Assembly: GCA_020848315.1 (NCBI GenBank)
Contig: JADLAH010000106.1
Location: 1 to 5,841 of the forward strand
DNA from: Chitinophagales bacterium
GTDB lineage: Bacteria; Bacteroidota; Bacteroidia; Chitinophagales; JADIYW01
DNA: 5,841 nucleotides
Reading direction: 5' to 3'
Shown here: piece after piece, positions 1-5,841 of the stretch
Layout of the letters: each line of letters opens with the position of its first letter
Numbering within the stretch: the first letter of the stretch is position 1
Notes under the pieces: generated by a model
The model's input: the letters and a program-made list of their open reading frames with translations, nothing else
What the model was told of the DNA's origin: nothing
Databases searched by the model: none
Program-made: the position numbers and the translations under genes

Positions 1-112
1 CCCGCCTCTATTAATTTCCTGTATGTATAACTCCTACATTAAATAATGATTACGAAAGTGTTTATTGAAAAATTTACACTTTTTAAGGGATACGAATAGT
101 TTTTTGATTGTG

Positions 113-120
113 TATCTTTG
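113..120 (+). promoter_or_regulatory. Bacteroidota-type -7 promoter element of the TonB-dependent receptor gene
   Basis: TATCTTTG matches the Bacteroidota -7 consensus TAnnTTTG at every fixed position. It lies 16 bases before the ATG at 137 and 25 before the ATG at 146, so transcription would begin near 125-128 with a very short leader. I see no convincing TTG or TTTG -33 element at the expected spacing (around 90-93). The element lies inside the longest open frame, which runs back to a TTG at 65. It therefore argues that translation does not start at 65. Confidence 0.6.
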
Positions 121-136
121 CAGCAGATTTTTAAAG

Positions 137-2569
137 ATGCAATCAATGAAACGTATTTTTGCAGTATGTCTGCTCGTTGTAGCGACTCAATTAGGCTTCG
201 CTACAGGTGTCGTGAAAGGTAAAATCAGCGACGAAAAAACCCAGGAACCCCTTATCGGCGTAAACATTGAGTCGGGTGGCAAAGGTGTCATCTCCGATCT
301 GAACGGAGAATATTCCTTTGAATTGCCGGAAGGCACCCACACCCTGATTTTCAGCTATCTGGGCTATATGGAACTCAAAAAAGAGGTCTCCGTACAGGAA
401 GGTGTTACTACCGAACTGAATATCGGCATGGCCATCGAAGACAAAAACATATTAGGGAACGAAGTGGTTATCACCAGTTCCCTCTTTGAAAGGAAAGCCA
501 GTGAAGAGGTGATTTCCATAGAAGTAATCAAACCCAAACTGATTGCCACCACCAATCCGCTGCGTATTGATGAGGTGGCACGCCGCGTACCGGGTCTGAA
601 CATCGCAGACGGACAGGCCAATATCCGCGCAGGTAGTGGTTGGTCTTATGGCGTCGGATCTCGTGTGGCCGTAGTATTAGATGGATTAACCATCCTTTCT
701 CCGGACAGAGGCGACGTGAAATGGTATTTGCTGCCAACCGAAGCAGTGGGACAAATTGAAGTACTGAAAGGCGCTTCTTCCGTATTGTACGGTTCCTCCG
801 CGATGAATGGTACTATCAGCTTGCAAACACAACGCCCGACCAAAACCCCTGTTACGCGTTTTACTGTGTTTCAGTCATTCATTACACCACCGAAACGCAA
901 GGAAACAAAATGGTGGGACTTCCCTATTCCATCTGTCGGGATGACTTTCATGCGGGCGCACAAACCCAAAGACAATTTTGATTATACCGTCGGAGCCTCT
1001 CTGCTGCTCAACAATACCGCCTACAAAAACGGACTGGAATACCTTACTCGTTTCACCACCAGACTGCGCTGGACTTCCAAGAAAAATCCGATGCTGAGCT
1101 GGGGACTCGCGGGCTTGTTCATGTATAACAAAGAATACGAGTTCTTCTATTTCACCAACCATACAGATGGCGCATTCAAAGCTGCTGCAGACAATGATTT
1201 CGAAAATATCCGATTGACGGTAGATCCTTTTGTAACGATATACGATAAAAAGAAAAACAGACACGAGTTCAAAAGCAGAACCTACTTCAACCGTCCTTCT
1301 TTCAACACCAAAACAATTTTAGTGAACCTGAACTATCAGTTCAGCAAAAACTGGGCACACAAAAACCTGAACCTGACCACCGGTGTCGATGAGCAATTCC
1401 TGTGGATCAACATCCCTGCATTCGTGGGCGATGCTAAAAAAACGGGTAACCTCTTATCGACATTCCTGCAAGTGGATAAAAAATACAAACGTCTGACTCT
1501 GACCGGTGGCGTTCGTTTCGAACTCTTCAAATATGACGATATTATCGGCGTGACCGGCAGTGAGTTCAAAGATAAAAATGACAAACTCAAATTCTACCTT
1601 CCGGGACAATGGAGAGGTGGTTTGAACTATCAGGCGGCAAAAAACACCTATATCCGTTTCAACGTCGGACAAGCCTATCGCTTCCCGAGCTTCGCGGAAC
1701 GCTTCGTGGATGAAAAAGTAGGCAGTCAGAGCCAGACTATTACAACAACTGTGTACGATACAATTCCGCCTTATATCTATGTAACAACAAATCAGACTAC
1801 TATATCCCGTCCGCTGCTGGGCATCCTGCCAAATGACAACCTGAAACCGGAATACGGCTGGACGGCAGAAATTGGCTTCCAGCAAATCATCGCGCCTAAA
1901 AACAGACCGCACTACCGAGGTGTGTTTGACGCAGCCTTCTTCTGGCAGGAATATAAAAACCTGGTAGAAACCAATCTCGTTCCCGGAAGTGATAATGAAG
2001 CACTTATCAATCTACGATTCGACAACGTATCGAGGGCGAGAATAGCCGGTTGGGAGCTCAACTTTAAAAATGATCTCACCTTCAATAAACATGCAGCCAC
2101 CTTTAACGTAGGCTATACGTACGCATTGCCGGCAGAGCTGAATTCTGAAACACCTTATGGCTTTGACAAAGTGGGGTCTTACCTGAAATATCTGTTCAAA
2201 TATTCTACCAAACAATTCGGCAGCGATACTGCTCAGCAAATCCTGAAATACAGAAACAGACACCTGCTTACAATGGATATGGAATATACCTATAATGACT
2301 TCTTCACCATCGGTGTCGATGCCAGATATTACAGCAAAATGGAAAACTTCGACGCCATCTTTACCTTGTTGCCCGGCATCTCGGAATTCCTCGACCTGAC
2401 TTCTAAAAAAGGCTATTTCGTTATGAATACCCGTACCTTCTTTACCCTGAAAAAGAAACACAACATCGGTGTTATCGTCAAGAATATCCTGAATACGGAA
2501 TACTGGCTGAGGGCAGGAAAACTGGAGCAACCGCGCTCCATCACGCTGCAGTACCGACTCGAATTCTAA
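137..2569 (+). CDS. TonB-dependent outer-membrane receptor with N-terminal carboxypeptidase-like regulatory domain
   Basis: This is an outer-membrane active transporter, energised by TonB-ExbBD, that imports a ligand I cannot identify. From the ATG at 137 the protein has 810 residues. Residues 1-23 form a signal peptide: a second Met, Lys-Arg, a hydrophobic core (AVCLLVVATQLGFA) and probable cleavage near Ala-Thr-Gly. Residues about 24-98 are a carboxypeptidase D regulatory-like domain (GKISDEKTQEPLIGVNI, then DLNGEYSFELP and IFSYLGY). The plug follows at about 108-233, with NEVVITSS, RRVPGL, VVLDG and IEVLKGASSVLYGSSAMNG. The rest is rich in aromatic-containing beta-strands, and the chain ends in a terminal Phe (QYRLEF), as in most outer-membrane barrels. 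At about 800 residues and with no SusD partner, it resembles a siderophore- or vitamin-type receptor more than a SusC. The start could equally be 146. The TTG at 65 is unlikely because the promoter lies downstream of it and it would add 24 residues before the signal peptide. It forms its own transcription unit. Confidence 0.93.
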   Translation: MQSMKRIFAVCLLVVATQLGFATGVVKGKISDEKTQEPLIGVNIESGGKGVISDLNGEYSFELPEGTHTLIFSYLGYMELKKEVSVQEGVTTELNIGMAIEDKNILGNEVVITSSLFERKASEEVISIEVIKPKLIATTNPLRIDEVARRVPGLNIADGQANIRAGSGWSYGVGSRVAVVLDGLTILSPDRGDVKWYLLPTEAVGQIEVLKGASSVLYGSSAMNGTISLQTQRPTKTPVTRFTVFQSFITPPKRKETKWWDFPIPSVGMTFMRAHKPKDNFDYTVGASLLLNNTAYKNGLEYLTRFTTRLRWTSKKNPMLSWGLAGLFMYNKEYEFFYFTNHTDGAFKAAADNDFENIRLTVDPFVTIYDKKKNRHEFKSRTYFNRPSFNTKTILVNLNYQFSKNWAHKNLNLTTGVDEQFLWINIPAFVGDAKKTGNLLSTFLQVDKKYKRLTLTGGVRFELFKYDDIIGVTGSEFKDKNDKLKFYLPGQWRGGLNYQAAKNTYIRFNVGQAYRFPSFAERFVDEKVGSQSQTITTTVYDTIPPYIYVTTNQTTISRPLLGILPNDNLKPEYGWTAEIGFQQIIAPKNRPHYRGVFDAAFFWQEYKNLVETNLVPGSDNEALINLRFDNVSRARIAGWELNFKNDLTFNKHAATFNVGYTYALPAELNSETPYGFDKVGSYLKYLFKYSTKQFGSDTAQQILKYRNRHLLTMDMEYTYNDFFTIGVDARYYSKMENFDAIFTLLPGISEFLDLTSKKGYFVMNTRTFFTLKKKHNIGVIVKNILNTEYWLRAGKLEQPRSITLQYRLEF

Positions 2570-2589
2570 ATCCGGAAAATATATCTCCT

Positions 2590-2625
2590 ATAAATCCCTC
2601 CAATCCGGAGGGATTTATTATTTTT
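2590..2625 (+). terminator. Strong intrinsic terminator after the TonB-dependent receptor gene
   Basis: The arms ATAAATCCCTCC (2590-2601) and GGAGGGATTTAT (2607-2618) are perfect 12-base complements around a five-base loop. A T-rich tract (TATTTTT, 2619-2625) follows. It starts 20 bases after the receptor stop codon, a classic rho-independent layout. Unusually, the next gene's ATG at 2630 follows at once, so the same hairpin could also act as an attenuator or 5'-leader structure for that gene. Confidence 0.88.
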
Positions 2626-2629
2626 AAGC

Positions 2630-3829
2630 ATGCATACGCCCGCTTATTCTTACTACAACCAACTGTTTAAAAATCTGTCGCTGCCACTGGCATGGTGCGA
2701 CCTGGATTTACTGGATAAAAACATCGCTGATATCGCACAGAGAGCCGCCGGCAGTGGCAAAACCATCCGCGTAGCTTCCAAGTCGGTGCGCTGCACCGCC
2801 ATTCTCCACCGCATCCTCGATAGCCATCCTATCTATCAGGGATTGATGTGTTTTTCGGGTGCGGAAGCCATCTGGCTGCTCAGCGAAGGCTTCGATGACC
2901 TGCTGCTCGGATATCCTATCGCGAACGCCGAAGATATCCGCACCATCTGCAAAGCGACCGCCAACGGAAAACGGATAATGCTGATGGTAGACAGTGAAGC
3001 ACACCTGCAGCGTATCAGCGCTATCGCGCAGGAAGAAGGCGTAGTACAGCCCGTCTGCATCGACATTGATATGTCGACCGACTTTCCGGGCATCCACTTC
3101 GGTGTGCTGCGCTCACCGCTCACCACCGTTGCGAAAGGCAAAGCTTTCATAGACTCATTTGAGAAATATCCGCACGTTTCGCTGTCCGGGCTAATGGGCT
3201 ACGAAGCGCAAATTGCCGGACTCGGTGAACGCAATCCGGCCAACGGTATCAAAAATCTCGTTATCCCGTTTTTAAAGAAAAAATCCATTCCTGATTTCAC
3301 CCAACGGCGACAGGAACTCGTCGCCTATATCCGACAGAAAAACTATCCGCTCGCCCTTGTCAACGCGGGCGGAACGGGCAGCATAGAGAGTTGCGCCAAA
3401 GAAGATTGGGTGACGGAAATCACCGTAGGATCCGGCTTCTACTCGCCTGCCCTGTTCGATTATTACAGCGACTTCCACCACCTGCCTGCGGCAGGCTTTG
3501 CCGTGCAGATTGTGCGTCAGCCCAAGGAAAACTACTTCACCTGCCTCGGCGGCGGCTACATCGCCAGCGGATCTGTCGGCATCGACAAGCAGCCGAAACC
3601 CTACCTGCCCGAAGGTGTGCAACTGACTGAAAATGAAGGCACCGGCGAAGTGCAGACACCTTTCTCATATAAAGGCAGCGAGCCGCTCAGTATCGGCGAT
3701 TCGATATTGTTCCGCCACAGCAAGGCGGGTGAACTCTGCGAGCGATTTAACGAACTGCACCTGATTTCCAACGGAAAAATCACGGCTACAGTACCTACGT
3801 ATCGCGGACAGGGCAAATGCTTCCTGTAA
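2630..3829 (+). CDS. PLP-dependent amino acid deaminase/aldolase (D-threonine aldolase / D-serine dehydratase-like, alanine racemase N-fold)
   Basis: This is a probable cytoplasmic fold-type III PLP enzyme of 399 residues, close to the usual family length. The N-terminal alanine-racemase-like barrel opens with LAWCDLDLLDKNI (about 20-32). Next comes RVASKSVRC (47-55), where Lys51 is the expected Schiff-base lysine. Later barrel segments include CIDIDMSTDFPGIHFG, LMGYEAQIAG, NAGGTGS and TEITVGSGFY, with glycine-rich loops suited to binding the cofactor phosphate. The C-terminal D-serine dehydratase-like domain has CLGGGYIASG and FRHSKAGELCERFNEL, with His363 and Cys370. Family members cleave D-beta-hydroxy amino acids to glycine plus an aldehyde, or deaminate D-serine; the substrate cannot be told from sequence. 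The start at 2630 is the only ATG upstream of the conserved core, and an in-frame stop lies at 2591. I see no Shine-Dalgarno-like site, and the gene sits right behind a terminator. The downstream aldehyde dehydrogenase could use its aldehyde product. A simple alanine racemase is less likely given the C-terminal domain. Confidence 0.85.
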   Translation: MHTPAYSYYNQLFKNLSLPLAWCDLDLLDKNIADIAQRAAGSGKTIRVASKSVRCTAILHRILDSHPIYQGLMCFSGAEAIWLLSEGFDDLLLGYPIANAEDIRTICKATANGKRIMLMVDSEAHLQRISAIAQEEGVVQPVCIDIDMSTDFPGIHFGVLRSPLTTVAKGKAFIDSFEKYPHVSLSGLMGYEAQIAGLGERNPANGIKNLVIPFLKKKSIPDFTQRRQELVAYIRQKNYPLALVNAGGTGSIESCAKEDWVTEITVGSGFYSPALFDYYSDFHHLPAAGFAVQIVRQPKENYFTCLGGGYIASGSVGIDKQPKPYLPEGVQLTENEGTGEVQTPFSYKGSEPLSIGDSILFRHSKAGELCERFNELHLISNGKITATVPTYRGQGKCFL

Positions 3830-3855
3830 GACAAATTAACGCAAGTTTTTTATTT

Positions 3856-3873
3856 GGATACTTGGCAGTATCC
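3856..3873. promoter_or_regulatory. 18-base dyad, candidate operator in front of the aldehyde dehydrogenase gene
   Basis: GGATACT (3856-3862) and AGTATCC (3867-3873) are perfect 7-base complements around TGGC. There is no T-run after it on either strand, so it is not a standard intrinsic terminator. It overlaps the candidate -33 TTG at 3862-3864, a position where a bound repressor could block polymerase. A weak hairpin ending the upstream transcript is the main alternative. No bound factor is known to me. Confidence 0.35.
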
Positions 3874-3892
3874 CCATTAATAGGTATATTGG
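3862..3892 (+). promoter_or_regulatory. Candidate Bacteroidota-type promoter of the aldehyde dehydrogenase gene
   Basis: TTG at 3862-3864 is followed after 20 bases by TATATTGG (3885-3892), which has one mismatch to TAnnTTTG. The spacing fits the Bacteroidota -33/-7 arrangement. The predicted start of transcription, near 3898, leaves a short leader before the ATG at 3906 or 3915, similar to the receptor gene. If real, the dehydrogenase can be expressed independently of the aldolase gene; co-transcription across the 76-base gap is also possible. Confidence 0.4.
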
Positions 3893-3905
3893 ACACTAAA
3901 AATAA

Positions 3906-5489
3906 ATGCAACAAATGGACGTATTATCCTCTACCGCCATCAAAGTAAGTAATCCCATCAATGGTACTATCCTCTACGAAATAGATGATCCTTCTCAGGA
4001 GCAAATTAAAGCCATCTACGACCGCGCACGTGCGGCACAGGCCAAGATTCAGGCTATGTCGATAGAACAACGTATCGCTGAAGTAGATAAAATCAGAGAT
4101 TATGTGATTCAGTATGAAAGCATGATTCTCGATGCCATCATCGCGGAAACGGGCAAAGCCCGCACAGATGCCTTCGCAGCGGAAGTGTTTGAGGTAACCG
4201 ACGTAATTGACGTGTACAAAAAGCTGGCACCGAAAACGCTGAAAGACCGCAAAGTGCCGCAGCCTATCTTTTTAATTGAGAAAAAATCCAGACAATTTAT
4301 AGAACCACTCGGCACGGTACTGGTTATCACACCGTGGAACTTCCCGTTCTACCAAGTGATTGTACCGAGCCTGATGTCTTTCCTCGCGGGGAATGCCACC
4401 ATCGTGAAACCATCTGAGGTAACGCCACTGAAACCACTTTGGGATCATTTCTTCGCACACAGCGGATTTATGAAAGACGCGATTCAGGTCGTTACCGGCG
4501 GCAAGGAAACCGGCGCTAACCTGATAGCCATGCGTCCGGATAAAGTGCATTTCACGGGCAGTGTGGGCACCGGCCGTAAACTGATGGAAGCCTGCGCGAA
4601 ACTGCTGATTCCTATCGACCTGGAATTGGGCGGAAAGGACCCGGCCATCATCTTTGATGATGTGGACATCGACCGCACCGCCAACGGAATCATGTGGGGC
4701 GCCTTCACCAATGCCGGACAAAACTGTACGGGCATCGAGCGCCTCTATGTGCAGGAAGGTATTTACGACCAATTCGTACCTTACCTCGTGGAACGCACCA
4801 AACGTCTCCGCACATCCCACCCGGGCAGAGATACCTCTTCCGCAGAAGACTGCGATGTAGGCGCGGTAACGGCTCCGTTTCAGGTACGCATCATCGAAGA
4901 ACATATCGAGGATGCTTTAGCCAAAGGCGCGAAGTTGTTGTGCGGCGGTATTCAGGAAAAAGGCTCTCATCATATCCCACCGACCATCTTCGAAAACTGT
5001 GACCATACCATGAAAATCGCTTCCGAAGAAACCTTCGGTCCGACGTTGGCGATTATGAAATTCAAAACCGAAGAAGAGGTCATCCGACTCGCGAATGACT
5101 CGCCATACGGATTGAGTGCTTCCGTATGGAGCAAAGATGTGGAACGCGGTACACGCGTGGCACGCGCCCTGAAGTGCGGCAACGTGTGCGTCAATAACCA
5201 TATGATGAATGAAGCCAACCCTTATCTGCCATTCGGCGGCGTGAAGGACAGCGGTATCGGCCGTTTCAAAGGCGAAGACGGACTGCTGGCATTCTGCAAC
5301 CTGAAATCTGTACTAATAGACAAACAAGGCAAGTTGATAGAACCACAGTGGTATCCGTACACCAACAGCAAGTACAAACTGCTGAGTGCCGTGATGCACG
5401 CATGGTTCGGAAAATCCAGAAACTACGTGAAGTTCGTGAAGAACGTACTGCCATTGGATAGCATTGGAAACAAAGAGAAGTTTAAATAG
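3906..5489 (+). CDS. NAD(P)-dependent aldehyde dehydrogenase family protein
   Basis: This enzyme oxidises an aldehyde to the carboxylic acid with NAD or NADP in the cytoplasm; its substrate is not evident. The protein has 527 residues and all hallmarks of the family. ITPWNFPF holds Asn145 of the oxyanion hole. IVKPSE holds Lys168 and Glu171, which contact the cofactor ribose. FTGSVGTGR (216-224) is the nucleotide-binding loop. LELGGKDP holds the general base Glu240, and NAGQNCTG holds the nucleophile Cys274. EETFGP (374-379) and LPFGGVKDSGIGR (from 441) follow. The Glu240-Cys274 spacing of 34 equals that of human ALDH2 (268 and 302). A tail of about 50 residues follows the conserved C-terminal region, basic and aromatic near YPYTNSKYK. 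The general look is that of succinate-semialdehyde or broad-range dehydrogenases, but I cannot choose between them. Translation may start at 3906 or at the second ATG, 3915. It lies downstream of the aldolase gene in the same direction and ends before a hairpin at 5497. Confidence 0.93.
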   Translation: MQQMDVLSSTAIKVSNPINGTILYEIDDPSQEQIKAIYDRARAAQAKIQAMSIEQRIAEVDKIRDYVIQYESMILDAIIAETGKARTDAFAAEVFEVTDVIDVYKKLAPKTLKDRKVPQPIFLIEKKSRQFIEPLGTVLVITPWNFPFYQVIVPSLMSFLAGNATIVKPSEVTPLKPLWDHFFAHSGFMKDAIQVVTGGKETGANLIAMRPDKVHFTGSVGTGRKLMEACAKLLIPIDLELGGKDPAIIFDDVDIDRTANGIMWGAFTNAGQNCTGIERLYVQEGIYDQFVPYLVERTKRLRTSHPGRDTSSAEDCDVGAVTAPFQVRIIEEHIEDALAKGAKLLCGGIQEKGSHHIPPTIFENCDHTMKIASEETFGPTLAIMKFKTEEEVIRLANDSPYGLSASVWSKDVERGTRVARALKCGNVCVNNHMMNEANPYLPFGGVKDSGIGRFKGEDGLLAFCNLKSVLIDKQGKLIEPQWYPYTNSKYKLLSAVMHAWFGKSRNYVKFVKNVLPLDSIGNKEKFK

Positions 5490-5496
5490 GTTTAGG

Positions 5497-5538
5497 ATAA
5501 GCGTAAGAAGGAATTGAAATATTTCTTCTTACTCTTAT
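5497..5538 (+). terminator. Long AU-rich hairpin, probable terminator of the aldehyde dehydrogenase gene
   Basis: GTAAGAAGGAAT (5503-5514) pairs with ATTTCTTCTTAC (5521-5532) with one G-U pair, around the loop TGAAAT. After one mismatch (5502/5533) the stem continues with ATAAG (5497-5501) and CTTAT (5534-5538). It begins 8 bases after the stop codon. The sequence after it is AT-rich but lacks a clean T-run, so termination strength is uncertain. Confidence 0.6.
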
Positions 5539-5554
5539 TACATATTCACTTTAT

Positions 5555-5638
5555 GTCACCCTGAACTTGTTTCACGTCACCCTGAACTTGTTTCACGTCA
5601 CCCTGAACTCGTTTCGCGTCACCCTGAACTCGTTTCAG
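5555..5638. repeat. Tandem array of four 21-base units with core CCCTGAACTYGTTTC
   Basis: Four contiguous units lie at 5555-5575, 5576-5596, 5597-5617 and 5618-5638. Each begins GTCACCCTGAACT. Units 1 and 2 are identical (TTGTTTCAC from unit position 13). Unit 3 has C in place of the second T and ends TTTCGC. Unit 4 shares the C change and ends TTTCAG. The array sits between two convergent genes. Only unit 4 is followed by the GGGT that completes a full hairpin; the first three look like repeated left halves. CCCTGAA/TTCAGGG elements resemble short dispersed intergenic repeats that I recall from Bacteroidota genomes; I could not search for further copies. Confidence 0.95.
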
Positions 5639-5641
5639 GGT
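5621..5641. repeat. Complete hairpin ending the repeat array (REP-like palindrome)
   Basis: ACCCTGAA (5621-5628) and TTCAGGGT (5634-5641) are perfect 8-base complements around CTCGT. A second, overlapping dyad, TTCAGGGTCTGAA (5634-5646), shares its left arm with the right arm of the first, so the two folds compete. It lies 7-27 bases beyond the stop codon of the minus-strand GIY-YIG gene and may help end that transcript, though no T-run follows on that strand. Confidence 0.75.
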
Positions 5642-5647
5642 CTGAAC

Positions 5648-5841
5648 CTACAAAACTGTAAAATCAATATCACTATACCAAGCATCTGCTAAATCTTTCA
5701 TTTCAGGATTTTCTTGTTTTATTAAATTAATCTTCCAATCGCGATGCCATCTTTTGAGTTGTTTTTCTCTGTTAATGGCATCTGTTATTCTATTAAACGC
5801 TTCGCAATACACTAAGTATTTTGTCTTGTACCTTGTGCTAA
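5648..5841 (-). CDS. GIY-YIG nuclease family protein, C-terminal part (gene runs off the window edge)
   Basis: Reading the minus strand from 5839 down to the TAG at 5650-5648 gives 63 residues with no internal stop. They begin STRYKTKYLVYCEAFNR and continue through AINREKQLKRWHRDWKINLI to NPEMKDLADAWYSD. This is the typical C-terminal half of the small, roughly 90-residue stand-alone GIY-YIG (UvrC/YhbQ-like) proteins common in Bacteroidota. The glutamate of REKQLK (codon at 5767-5765) is the expected metal-binding residue. The GIY...YIG motif and the start codon should lie beyond 5841. By hand count 61 of the 194 bases are G or C (about 31%), clearly below the neighbouring genes, which hints at separate origin. 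The stop codon is close to the repeat array. The cellular role of these small nucleases is not well established; a DNA-cleaving or mobile-element function is inferred from the domain. Confidence 0.88.
   Translation of the reverse strand, partial: STRYKTKYLVYCEAFNRITDAINREKQLKRWHRDWKINLIKQENPEMKDLADAWYSDIDFTVL

Noticed and set aside
55..82. Inverted repeat AAAGTGT...ACACTTT with a T-run, as a possible terminator of a gene to the left
   Set aside because: Only 7-base AT-rich arms with a 14-base loop, and no coding sequence is recognisable in bases 1-54. Too weak to call.
137..2569. SusC-type receptor of a polysaccharide utilisation locus
   Set aside because: The protein is about 200 residues shorter than typical SusC, and no SusD, glycoside hydrolase or sigma/anti-sigma gene is adjacent in the window.
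3484..3496. Palindrome GCCTGC-G-GCAGGC within the aldolase gene
   Set aside because: It encodes ordinary residues (LPAAG) in a GC-rich stretch and is a single copy in the window; chance is the simplest explanation.
4272..4904. Long minus-strand open frame (210 codons) inside the dehydrogenase gene, with other antisense frames of 60-170 codons in all three large genes
   Set aside because: Their products show no family motifs and lie opposite regions whose plus-strand reading carries complete conserved motifs. They are shadows of the real coding frames.
4694..5002. Plus-strand overlapping frames inside the dehydrogenase and aldolase genes (for example 3391-3630 and 4694-5002)
   Set aside because: Arginine- and proline-rich nonsense-like translations typical of a shifted frame; no motif and no start context.
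5555..5638. CRISPR array reading of the tandem repeats
   Set aside because: The 21-base units are directly contiguous with no spacers, and no cas gene is present.

Overview
The window looks like a chromosomal segment from a Bacteroidota bacterium, perhaps Chitinophagales or a related order. Three things point there: an outer-membrane TonB-dependent receptor with an N-terminal carboxypeptidase-like regulatory domain, a TAnnTTTG-type -7 promoter element, and the absence of Shine-Dalgarno-like sequences before the genes. The genus cannot be fixed from sequence alone.

Layout: bases 1-136 are a non-coding leader with a good Bacteroidota-type promoter (113-120). Next is a stand-alone TonB-dependent receptor (137-2569, +) closed by a strong intrinsic terminator (2590-2625). 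A PLP-dependent amino acid deaminase/aldolase of the D-threonine aldolase / D-serine dehydratase-like superfamily (2630-3829, +) starts only five bases after the terminator's T-run. A 76-base gap with a candidate promoter and an overlapping 18-base dyad leads into an aldehyde dehydrogenase with all key catalytic residues (3906-5489, +). A long hairpin (5497-5538) follows it.

The last 350 bases differ in character. A head-to-tail array of four 21-base units (5555-5638), the last completing a CCCTGAA/TTCAGGG hairpin, ends nine bases from the stop codon of an AT-rich, minus-strand gene. That gene runs off the right edge and encodes the C-terminal part of a small GIY-YIG nuclease. It has no ATG-initiated ORF inside the window and is easily missed.

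The aldolase and the aldehyde dehydrogenase could act in sequence: a D-beta-hydroxy amino acid is cleaved to glycine plus an aldehyde, and the aldehyde is oxidised to an acid. This is inferred from family chemistry and adjacency only. The receptor appears to be a separate transcription unit with unknown substrate. The most interesting item is the repeat array beside the GIY-YIG gene, which might be a repeat and its dedicated nuclease, in the manner of REP elements and their transposases. The other genes belong to well-known families.
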